Origin: Pseudoscleropodium purum
Taxonomy: Eukaryota > Streptophyta > Bryopsida > Hypnales > Brachytheciaceae
Assembly (NCBI GenBank): GCA_963969395.1
Contig: OZ017801.1
Span: 3,350,501 to 3,414,500, forward strand
Direction of reading: 5' to 3'
DNA: 64,000 nucleotides
Shown: positions 50,732-61,044 of the stretch, piece by piece
Layout of the letters: each line of letters opens with the position of its first letter
Position numbering within the stretch: position 1 is the first letter of the stretch
Position numbers and translations under genes: made by a program
Notes under the pieces: generated by a model
The model's input: the letters and a program-made list of their open reading frames with translations, nothing else
Told to the model about the DNA's origin: nothing
Databases searched by the model: none

Positions 50732-51987
50732 TTATGCCGCGACCTTCTTCGCAGTGACTGCATTGCAAATGGTGGCGAACTCGGGGCCCTTCAATGCAGC
50801 GCCTCCGACGAGGAATCCATCAATGTCTTCTTGCGTAGCGAGCTCCGCGCTGTTGGCCCCGTTCACCGAGCCACCATAGATAATGCGAGTCTTGGAAGAC
50901 ACCTCCGGGGAAATCTTCTCCTTCAGCCATTGACGGATAGCAGCGTGCACCTCCTGCGCCTGCTGCGGAGAAGCCACTTTTCCAGTTCCAATCGCCCACA
51001 CGGGCTCGTACGCCACCACGACGTTCGACCAGTCTGAGATGGCGTCGGCAAACGCTTGCAACTGCTCGAAGACAACGTCAGTTGTGTGATTAGCTTCACG
51101 ATCCTCGAGCTTCTCCCCGACGCAAGCGATCACGGCGAGGCCCTGCGAGAGGGCGTACGCGCTCTTCTGGCCGATCATGGCATTGGTCTCGCCGATCACA
51201 TGTCGGCGCTCGGAGTGACCCTGAATCACCCACTTCACCCCAGCGTCCACCAACTGCTCCGCACTGATCTCGCCTGTGTAGGCTCCGCCTTTCCCAGTCC
51301 ACGAGTTCTGCCCAGCGACTCCGATCCGCTTCGTCAGCGATCCGATCACCTGGCTGATGTAGAGGTACGGAGGGGAGACAACAATGTCCACATCGTCCTC
51401 CAGGTTCGCGCTGTTGAGATCCGAGACCAACTTCGCGATAGAGTCCGTGGTGCCATTGCACTTCCAGTTGCCGCCCACAAAGAACTTGCCCGTTCCTGCC
51501 ATCGTCACCACTCCGCGGTGACCCCTCCCCGCACTCTGCACATATCACAACAAAGCTCAACTCACAACACCGTCGATTCCCATTCTCGATCCTCCAAACT
51601 TCAATATAACACTGAAGTACACTCTCATAACTCCGACCCTCTCAAAATGAGATTCTACAAAACCCGGCACCCTTGGCACAATTATAAACTATATCTTAGT
51701 GGATAATTTGGGACCTCAGCTCATGAGATTAATGAAGATCCAGTGTCCCAAACCCTAAACACCAAACCCTAACCAATGCTTCAATTCTTGAAAAAACTTC
51801 AAATGAATGCCACCACCAGCACCTTCTGCGAGAGCGCAGTGAACTCATTGCTGAAGCTTCCGATATCGAGGCGACGCAGCCCGGAGAATTGAGGGCGAGC
51901 AACAATCGACGACGGCTTGGCAACTGCTGCAGCAGACGAAGCTGCAGCGACGGTGGAGTGCGCCACTCGGCAAGCAGCCAACGCCAT
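50732..51987 (-). CDS. TPI: Triosephosphate isomerase, plastid type
   Basis: Interconverts dihydroxyacetone phosphate and glyceraldehyde 3-phosphate in the Calvin cycle and plastid glycolysis. Exon 1 (51987-51823) encodes a 55-residue Ala/Ser-rich transit peptide ([20 protein letters not shown]). Exon 2 (51535-50732) encodes 11 linker residues and the whole enzyme; the join (CAGAAG to AGTGCG, phase 0) is GT-AG. Total 322 aa, close to known plastid TPIs. Catalytic residues are present: Lys80 in GGNWKCNGT, His162 in QGHSERR, Glu232 in [12 protein letters not shown], and the phosphate-binding GGSVNG and [11 protein letters not shown]. Codons are strongly G/C-ended, in contrast with the AT-rich OSCA-like gene. 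Oddity: known plant TPI genes carry many introns within the mature enzyme, and this one has none. The gene lies between inverted copies of a ~575 bp element. Confidence 0.95.
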
Positions 51988-52320
51988 TGCTGACCAATCT
52001 GTTGCAAAGAGGAAGAAGAAAAACTTTCTTGGCTAAGAAAGCAGTCCTCCCTGCTGCCAATTTAGATGAGGCTCCGGGACATACGATGCTCGAAGATGCT
52101 AAGGGATGGAAAGGGATGCAAAGGGGATGCAAAGTGAAGGGGAATCGGGAATGCAAGGCCGAGCGGATCGGAGGAGACGACCAGCCAATGGCACGGCCTT
52201 GGGGTAGTTGGGCCTACGACCGTCAGGATGGAATCAATCCCGTCTCCGCTATTGACCGTGGGGGATAGAATCCGCCTCGGTCTCCGGGATGCTGCCAATG
52301 TAATGAAATGATATAAGGTA
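51988..52320 (-). promoter_or_regulatory. TPI 5' leader and promoter region
   Basis: GC-richer stretch directly upstream of the TPI start codon, falling back to AT-rich sequence beyond about 52300. CTTATATCA on the minus strand near 52310 could be a TATA-type element. The transcription start cannot be fixed from sequence alone. Confidence 0.35.
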
Positions 52321-52748
52321 GAACTACCCATTACCATACAGATTTGCAATCTAGATGCTTTGGAGAAGCTATTTCTGAGTTTTCATATTTTTCAGAGATT
52401 GAATTGTTTGAGAGAAGTCAATTGCAAAAAGAATGAAAACATTCTGACAAGAATTGAATTTTCTATGATTTTTCAAAGCTGAAATGCAAAACTGTGACTA
52501 GACCTTGTTGAAACATGATCACACCATTGTTGAAGCGTGGGCTAATGTGTCTGCTCTCCAATGCATTGCCATCATGACAATGGATTGATAAGATTGTGGT
52601 AATAAATGGGGCTAGTGATGGAAATGGGAGGAATCTATAGGTCGCGGAATTGGGTAAATGGTGGTATCAGACAATTCTACCTTAGGATAACTACACTTAA
52701 AATAAATGCATAATCAACACAAATAATAGCTGAGCATGCTTACTATTA

Positions 52749-53326
52749 TTAACCTTGGAGCGCTTCGACATCCATTTTTTGGATGATGAACAGATTGAAG
52801 TTTTTGTTTCTGTCTCATTCTTGCTTGGAATGAAAGTCATCCTTAGTTTTGGTGATACTCTATTAAGTTCTTGTCTTATCTAATGGTCAAATTTGGTGTT
52901 ACTAGAATACTGATTTTTCTAAAATTACAAATGCAGAAGTATGTCAAGTGGTCAAATTGCATTGACTTTAGTTCAAAATTAAATTAGCAAAAATGAAGTC
53001 CTAGATGTAATGAACACAAAAATTTCAAAAAATCACCATATCAAGATAACGTCATTTCAAATCTATTCCAACAAGTTTTACTCAAAAAATGATAATAGTT
53101 TGCTTGTCATTGAATTTAGAAGGAATTTTGAAATTCCCCTTTCAAAATTTGTAGAAAAATATTGGTGATAGCACTAGTGAATCTAACCATATGGATAGAA
53201 TCTAAAATTCAAAATCTACAACTTTCATTTGTACATCAATTCCAAAATATTCTTCCAAATAACACTTTATAATAGTTTTTCCTGAATCATCAAATTTGGA
53301 AATGGATTTAAACATTTAGGGGTTAA
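52749..53326 (-). mobile_element. Right copy of the ~575 bp element, inverted relative to 48318-48889
   Basis: Starts TTAACCTTGGAGCG and ends TTTAGGGGTTAA; the interior is the reverse complement of the left copy. The TPI gene and its flanks (about 3.86 kb) separate the two copies. Only sparse substitutions and small indels distinguish them. Confidence 0.75.
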
Positions 53327-53334
53327 ACACAAAT

Positions 53335-53640
53335 ATTTTTAATGGATCTTATTGGCAAGTGGAAGAGGATTCTAATGCATTGCAATATGTACATTATATG
53401 AATAAGTTGTGAAAAGTATTGTGAATAGGAGTACTAAAATTCGGCACTAGATTCTCCTAGGCTCTCATGTTGTGATGATATACATCTTTTGTCATCAATA
53501 TTTAGGTTTTAGTGTTGTTTTGTAATTCATAATGTAGTTGTTACATCTTAGGTAGTCATGATTGTGGATGCAAATACCGTTACTATAGCATCAATTTGGA
53601 AAAAATTTCAATGTGAATTCTTGCTTTAACCTCTAAAGGA
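53335..53640 (+). repeat. Dispersed repeat related to 30605-30930
   Basis: Same-order blocks as the copy in the arabinofuranosidase intron, such as TTATTGGCAAGTGGAAGAGG and TAGGCTCTCATGTTGTGATG. Highly diverged and non-coding. Confidence 0.4.
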
Positions 53641-54716
53641 CCAAACTGCATTTTTTGGCAACATAGAAAATTTGGGCAGTGCGTGTGACTAGAGATTTCT
53701 ATTTTTTGGCCCAAATTTTGATAGAAGGTGTGGACAAGGAATATTTTTGATAAGCACTAAATTTCAGGACATTTGAAAATATGAATCAAAAGTTATGGCC
53801 TAATATGTAGCTTGTTTCTCAACTTAGGCAATCTGGCAGATCTGAAAAAATCATTTTTTTCAAAAATTTAAATTAGAAATTGATTTTCTAAATTTATTTG
53901 TACATAAAAAGCTTTAAATCGTTCCATTTTGATGAATGAGTCAAAAGTTATGAGGTGTTTTGATTTGTGGGTAGTTATGGATTCTCTATTTTAAATAAAC
54001 TTTGAAGTCCTTTATTGAACTCAATTTTTAATATTTTTGGAAAATAATAAAAACATTAGGTGAATATTGTTTATTACAACATCACAACCATTGGGATTGG
54101 CATTTTTCGTTTCAATAAATAAATTGTTAATAATTTAGTATTTTGAACCATCCTCTACATCTTTCTATTTACTATTTTTTTCCTATATGTTGTACAATTT
54201 CAAATGATCTAAAATTTTCAAGCATGTAGCCAACATGCCTTGAAGAATAAATCCAAAGATTTTCAATAATTTTGAACATTTTTTTAATACAAATGTGACC
54301 TTGTAGAGTTCAAGTGCTTGATTTTTTGTAGGGACAAAAAAATGATTTTTGTCACTTCAAATGCTAATATCTTGCAATATACATGGTGGAAATTTCTGAA
54401 ATTCTTACCACATCTTTTCAAAATAGTATACTACAAGATCCTAAGGTTACATGTATCCAAATTTATTTATTTTTCCTAAATTTTGAAACTTGTATAAAAA
54501 ATGGTAGTTTTGGAGCGTTTTTGTTGAAAACATAATCAAAGAACTTTAGGGGTTAAATGTAAATTCTTTGAACATTAGAATCTAAGGTTGTTTTCAAATA
54601 GATACACCTAATTTTATTATTTTGAATAATATTTAAGATAAGTACTTCTAAAATTGCCATTTTTTGCTTTTGTGTCTAGTTACTATTATAAACTAGTCAA
54701 TTTTTTATTTATTTTT

Positions 54717-55200
54717 TTAACTGGCATTTGGAAAGAGGTTATTGTAACCTCCGATCAAACCCACTAGGCGTAAAGGAATGGAGGTTGAAAGCAAAGCAAT
54801 GCATATCATAAATAAGCAATGAAATTGACAAATTTCTCTCCTTTTTGGAACTACTCCAATGTTATTAATTTGGATCATAATTTGAGTAATATTGGTGCAA
54901 GGAAGTCCTATGTTCAAAGTCTTTTGTATTCAATTTTAACAATATCCTATGATTTAGCTTCAAGAAATTCTCAAAAAAAGATTTGTTAATAGTAGGTGTT
55001 GTATAGTTATAAGTTGAATTCATCAACTTTGTTTGGCTAGAGGTTCCATTTTGATCCCCTTTCGAGGATTGAATTGTTGTATAAACTTTGGAACGCGGCA
55101 TCTACTTCAAGGTGTGCAAACTAGCTTCAATTATTGTAAATCAAGTTGTGGAGTTCTAATTTTGAAATTAATTTGGAACAAGTAAATTTGAAAAACCCAA
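54717..55200 (-). repeat. Second copy of the coding-like repeat of 42932-43495
   Basis: Matches 43014-43480 over about 460 bp. The minus frames 55101-54865 (start MPRSKVYTTIQSS) and 54917-54717 together cover the protein-like region but are separated by a frameshift. The inverted termini seen at the other copy are not recognisable here. A decayed element or gene fragment of unknown family. Confidence 0.5.
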
Positions 55201-56540
55201 ATTTTTTTTCAAGATGGTGCCAATGCTAACTAAGTCAGAGTGGATTTATCATTCATCCATTTCAAAGTAAGTTACCCAATGAGTTGTGAACTGCATGGTG
55301 TACTCAAGGAGCCATCCAATGAAGGATGTATTTTTTTAGAAAGTGGAAAGTGGAAAGATATCAGAATTATATATACAAAATTGTGCAAATATTCAGGAAT
55401 ATTTTTTGGTTTTATTTTATCTCTTTTCCTTCAATTCCCAAATTGAATTGTTTTTTTTAAGTACGGAGTTTGGTTATTTTCTCTATTTTTTACTCAAAAT
55501 AGAAAATTTATAGATTTTTTCCTTATATTTTGTTGATGTTTTCAAATTAAATTACTTTGGCCAATTCCACTAGGTAACTTTGAACTAGTTGTCTATTTTT
55601 CCCAAACATTGAATTGTGCAAAATATGCTTAGAGCTCTACTTTGCGCATTTACATTTGTTTTAAAATTTTGGACAAAAGAAATGGTTTAGAAAATTCAAA
55701 ATTTGAAAGTGAGCAAGAGTTGTCTATTATAGTCAACTCTTAAATGGTCATATATTATATACCTCCAATCAATGATTTTTTTTGTTGTTTTGGAGAAATA
55801 GCCAACTATTTCTTCAATACTCATGTGATACTTGGGTGATATTTGGTGATATTTATTTCAAAATTAGGTCATATTTAGATAATGTTGAGCTGTTGGGCTT
55901 AAAAACTAGTAGTAATCTAGCTATAATTTTGATTAGAAATGAAGATTTCCTTCACAAAAATAGCCAAAATTTTTGTATGCACAATTTTTTTGCAACAAAT
56001 TTTGTCAATGACATGTTAGATCTTGCAAATAATTTTTTGTTCATTATAATACTAGAACTTGCATGGTATCAAATCACATATAATTTAGCATTATAAGGCT
56101 TTCCATCTTTTTGTCGCTTAGGATTAATCAACTAACAAAAATATGATAAAATGAGTAATGAATTAAAACAAATGTTGATCTGTTAACTTATAGGGATATC
56201 ATGAATGTAATGAAATGTTGCTAGTTAGTTGTAGCAAACCTCTAAATTGGTGATGATAAATCCATTTGAGTGTGTTGCAATAAATTTTGTAACATCTGAG
56301 CTTGGTGTAGATAAACTTTGGATGTAATTAGAAAAAAATTAAATCTAAGCTAATAGTAAAAGTTCGTTCCTAGGGAGGCTAATATAATAGTATTACTTCT
56401 AATTAATCCTTAATAGGTCATTGCAATTGTAGAATACTACAAAAAATATGTTCTTTAACCATATACATAAATAATTTTTCTCACGCGATGAAGCTAATTA
56501 CTAAATTTCTCACTCCACTCTTAAAGGCCACAAGAGTTAA
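55201..56540. other. AT-rich intergenic sequence, nothing recognised
   Basis: Short AT-biased open frames only (for example 55782-56096 +). No defined repeat was found. Confidence 0.5.
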
Positions 56541-56544
56541 GAAC

Positions 56545-58300
56545 TCTCCCAAATTGGTGTTTAATCTTTATTTTTAAATCCTTTATCAACATCTTTTTAT
56601 CTTTCCAGCTTTATATTTTTTTATCTTTATTTATTTATTTCCTTATTTTCTTCTTTCTTAACTCAGAAGTAATTTTTTGCTCCCTAATAGGCCAAGATTG
56701 CCGTTACAACACTGCAACCAGTCAGCTAGGTTTCTCCTGCTCCCGAATTGGTCTTGAATTGAAACCAATTGATATAACCTTGTACCACCAATTGGGCTGA
56801 ATGTATTTGATTTAATCTTTGTCTTCTAATAGGGTACCACAATATCTAATCTTCTCATCTTGCTTTCTCTAATTGTTACTCTACACACATTGATCTTACA
56901 CTCCTATTTGGTAAACTTTAAGCACTCACAATAGAATTTGGATTCAATTATAGACATCATACAAGCATTTCCAATTTGGTAACTCATTCAGAAGTTACAC
57001 AACAAGTTGGAATGCATAAAAACAACATTCATGCTTTATAAATTCCCATTTGAACTGTTAAACCCAAACACAACACATACTCCAATTAAACACACACTCC
57101 ATACTACAACAACATAACATAACATAATCCAACTCAGTTTTATAATTAAAGCACACAGACATCCTCCGGTTTGGACTCACAGATCAAATAACAAACCACA
57201 CTCACAGATTCCAACCAATATCTCACCATATATCTTCATCAACATCCAATTCTTAACTTAGATTCAAAGTGGATTTACAATCAAAACCATCACATCTCAT
57301 ATGCTCCCATTACACAACACACAATTCGGTAAGAAAATTTCTCTTTCAATTAACTCCGAATTGGTGATCACATCACTGTTTACAATTTGTTTACAACATT
57401 AACATCATGTTAAAATACTACACACTTCATTGTCAATTGGATAATCTTCCGATTAGACTCGATCTAATTCATCAAATATTACTATTTAGTTCACTTCCAA
57501 AAACACAGGCTACATAAGATTTTACATTAACTGCTCAATCATATGTCTATAACACAATTTCCTTTAAGCACTGAATTCTATAAATCTCTATCACTGAATT
57601 ATATTCCTTGAAATTCACTCTCGACTTGGATAATTCCATGACAATCTTCACAACCACGTCTTGCCATACACTAGCACCCAACATCCTGACTAGGACATAA
57701 CTCAAGCACATAATCACTCCGATCCAACTTGAACTGATATAGACACAATTCCCTACTGGGAAATCACACACATGAACACACAACAAAAACTCCAAGACAC
57801 ACACAAAGAAAACAAAATTACACAGCACAACTAGGTTGGGACACGCATAGGATTTATGAAAAATCCACTCTTAACAGTGGATAAAGAAAAATGACTCCAA
57901 TTCAGGACCTAATAGGATTTATGAAGATGGTTACTACTTGAGGAAAACAGCCAATTGACTTCAACCACCAACTAGGATTTCACAAGACCAAATATAAACA
58001 AAATTTCAACACCAATTGCCAGCCATTCATCCAACTCAACTAACAGACTTAATAATTAACTACTACTTATCTAATTGGAATTCACCATCTTTTACCAACC
58101 AAACATTAACTGGACTCCCAAATTAGGACTTTGTTTATCACATCACCCGACTAAGCAACAAGATAACTCCTAATTGGAACTAAATCAAATGACAAAAATA
58201 CTCAATTAGGCCATAAAATAGACGATTGACATCAAAAATTCTCACATTACACCTCAAAATAGATAAAAAATTTATAAAAATTAATCCAATTCGGTTTTCT
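56545..58300. other. C-skewed segment with a recurring CNAATTNGG-like motif
   Basis: The + strand here is rich in A and C and poor in G. Most GG dinucleotides fall in a motif such as CCGAATTGG, CCAATTTGG, CCTAATAGG or CCTAATTGG. I count about 25 occurrences at irregular spacing of roughly 30-150 bp. The segment holds no convincing gene; the minus-strand frame 57547-57828 has no motif. Its nature is unknown. Confidence 0.4.
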
Positions 58301-58781
58301 ACACTTGGACAATAGAATATTGTATTCTTTGAGGTTGGATATTCCATTTCTAATTATTTATAATGGAACGGAAGTGACAAATACCTTGCTTTCTTCATGG
58401 TTGCAAATCAAGGACCTATATATTGTGTTGAAGATTCAAAGTCTTTTATTATTGTTAGACAATTGAAACTAATTCTTTTTAAGGAATATATAAAACCCTC
58501 CTATCAAAAATGGATTAGTTTCTACTCTTCAAGGAGCAATAGTTTCATTTGCTTTATATGAGAGTTTTTCACCACATCAAGAAGAAAACACCTAGAATTG
58601 GCTAGTGTGGAGTACATAGGACTCTAATCTATTTTGCCTTTTCAACAATGGACTCCTAATTTTGATAGTCAAAATTGCTCCAAAAGCTCTAAGACAAAAT
58701 GAGGACAATACACTTAAAATCTCTAAAATGTTATTTTCTACATCACACCATCATCTAACATCTACTCTACAAGCATGGTTA

Positions 58782-58848
58782 GAGTCATTATCATTTAACC
58801 ATAGTTATGGTGTAAATGTAGATATGCATGGTTAAATGATGATGACTC
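58782..58848. repeat. Short imperfect hairpin
   Basis: GAGTCATTATCATTTAACCA pairs with the complement of GGTTAAATGATGATGACTC across a short loop. Possibly a remnant of a small transposon. Confidence 0.4.
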
Positions 58849-59291
58849 CCTATCAACCTAATTTATATAATTGCTTCTATTTATGAAATTATTGCAAATT
58901 GTACTAAATTACTGTAAATGCATCCATTTTTTGAGAAATCTCCCTTTAAATTATTGCAAAACTCTTTAATTTATTGTAAAATCCCTATTTTATATTGGGT
59001 GATTGCAAGAAACACTTGTCCTATTTGTTGCATTTTTTTTGGGACCGCTATAACTTTTGTTGTAACTTTTGATTTCTAGGTTCAATGCCAAAATCCAAAA
59101 AAACACTTCCTAGATGTCTTGATTGTAATTGTATCCTTTATTTTTCAGAAAAAAAAAAAAATCATTTTACATTTAAAATTCAATTTTGTTAATTTGTTAC
59201 ACTTTGACATTTAGGGTTTTTTTAATACAATTGAAATGTTCAAATTATTGATTTCTGGTTTTGACTTCATTTTTTTGTCAAATTTTATCAC

Positions 59292-59516
59292 CAAGAAGTC
59301 TTTCCAAATGGCCAATTTTTAGTTTTGTTCAAAATTTTTTTTCCTATTTTCTACAAATTAAAATGGTGGGAGATGTATTTTACGGGACAACCAAAAAGAC
59401 TATTTTGGGGTTTTTGGTTGTCTCATAAAATACATCTCCCAATATTTTAATTTGTAGAAAATAGGAAAAACAATTTTGAACAAAACTAAAAATTGGCCAT
59501 TTGGGAGGACTTCTTG
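59292..59516. repeat. Near-perfect 225 bp hairpin with 106 bp arms
   Basis: The arm 59292-59397 (starts CAAGAAGTC, ends CAACCAAAAA) is the reverse complement of 59411-59516, with about 7 mismatches in 106 and a 13-base loop. Most mismatches are transitions that would still pair as G-U in RNA for one strand. It could be a young foldback MITE or a small-RNA-type precursor. No coding content. Confidence 0.85.
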
Positions 59517-61044
59517 TTTTTTGGAATTTTTTTACTTATTTTTAGTTTCATTTCCTACTTATAGTCTTTCCTTTTTTTTGGTTTGAAATTTGATTCTAAT
59601 CTAATTACATACTTGTAGTATTTTATTTTTATTTTGCTTTTGTATTAATTTGTTTGTTACCTTTTGGAGTATTCTATTTAATTCTAGTTTCATTTTCCTT
59701 CTCAATAGAATTTTGGTTTTCATTTTGCCAACATTTTTCTTTTTGCTTAATTTGGTTGCTTAACCAAATTTTTCTTAAAGTCTTTTAATTTTTAAATTCT
59801 TCTTTTTTTCCTAGAATTTTTCCTTTCATTTCTCATAATTGCATTTTTTTAGATTTTTGTCCTAATTTTCTATATTCCTGTCTTTATATAGTAGAAAATT
59901 CCCTAATTGGTGGTTGTAATTAACCCAAAGTACTAACACCTCCAAATTTGTAAATTGATACATAATGTTTGTATTTTTTATTTTGTAAAAAATAAACCAC
60001 TTTGTCCTTATGAATTTGATTAAAATGAAAAGCTAAAAGATGCCACTATGTATCACACATTCATTTTTTACTTTGTCTTCTTGTAGATAGGATCGTAGTA
60101 ATGATTATAAAAAGGTGTCACTATGTGTGGTGTGTTAGTTGGGTGTATTTTGTAGATTGAGTTGGTCAAAAAAATTTGAAAGTTAAATTGATTTATTCTG
60201 TATAGCTATAAGGTCAAACTTTTCAACTTGAATTAGAACTTTTAAGCCAAAGATTAGCAACTTGCTTGAATTAAAAATCTAAGAAGACCACTTGGAAGCC
60301 ATTTTTGATACCAAAAAATATAAAATAGTTTAAATTGATGACAAAGGGGATGCAATCGCACTTGTAGGTAGACAATTTTACAATAATTATATGAGAGAGC
60401 CATTGCCATGATTTAATAGGCATATGTAGATTCATGATATACTTATATAGTAGCCAAACATTACACACTAGATGTATTGTAATCTTGGCTCCTTCTAATT
60501 GCCAACAAAATCAAATAAATGTTTATATGGTATAATAACATGAATCATCTTTAGATGCTTATAGTTTGTGGTCATTGTACATACCTATATAATTATATAA
60601 TATGAATTGTGCTTCATGTGAAATATGTGAAGGTTGCAACATGCATAGAATCATGAGATTGCAATTCTTCTTATTTATGCATTATTTTATACTAACTACA
60701 TAAACTATAAGATCAATTTTTACTTGATTCTACTAATAATCTCATTACCCTTATTACAAGTTACTACTATAATCCAAAATGGATAATCGTTATTAGTACA
60801 AAAAGAAATCACATATCTTGTATTTGATTGATTATATTTATAGGTTGAAATTTGAAAATAATACAATGAGCATATAAGATGGAAGAGTTATAGGTAGATA
60901 CACATGTTCAATAACTTCCTCTTTTAACAGTTTATCATATCTTGTCCTACTATTTACTCATATAAAGGTTGATGATATGGATGCTTATTCCAAAATTTAT
61001 CTCATACAATACCTTTTCCAAATCTAAACCAACAATCCAACTTC
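59517..61044. other. AT-rich intergenic sequence, 3' flank of the P450 gene
   Basis: No gene or repeat was recognised. The part next to 61045 is presumably P450 3' untranslated region. Confidence 0.45.

Noticed and set aside
51056..51706. 216-codon + strand frame opposite the TPI gene
   Set aside because: It is the mirror of G/C-ended TPI codons; the minus strand encodes an unmistakable enzyme.
57547..57828. 93-codon minus frame in the C-skewed tract
   Set aside because: No motif; its open length follows from the local base skew.
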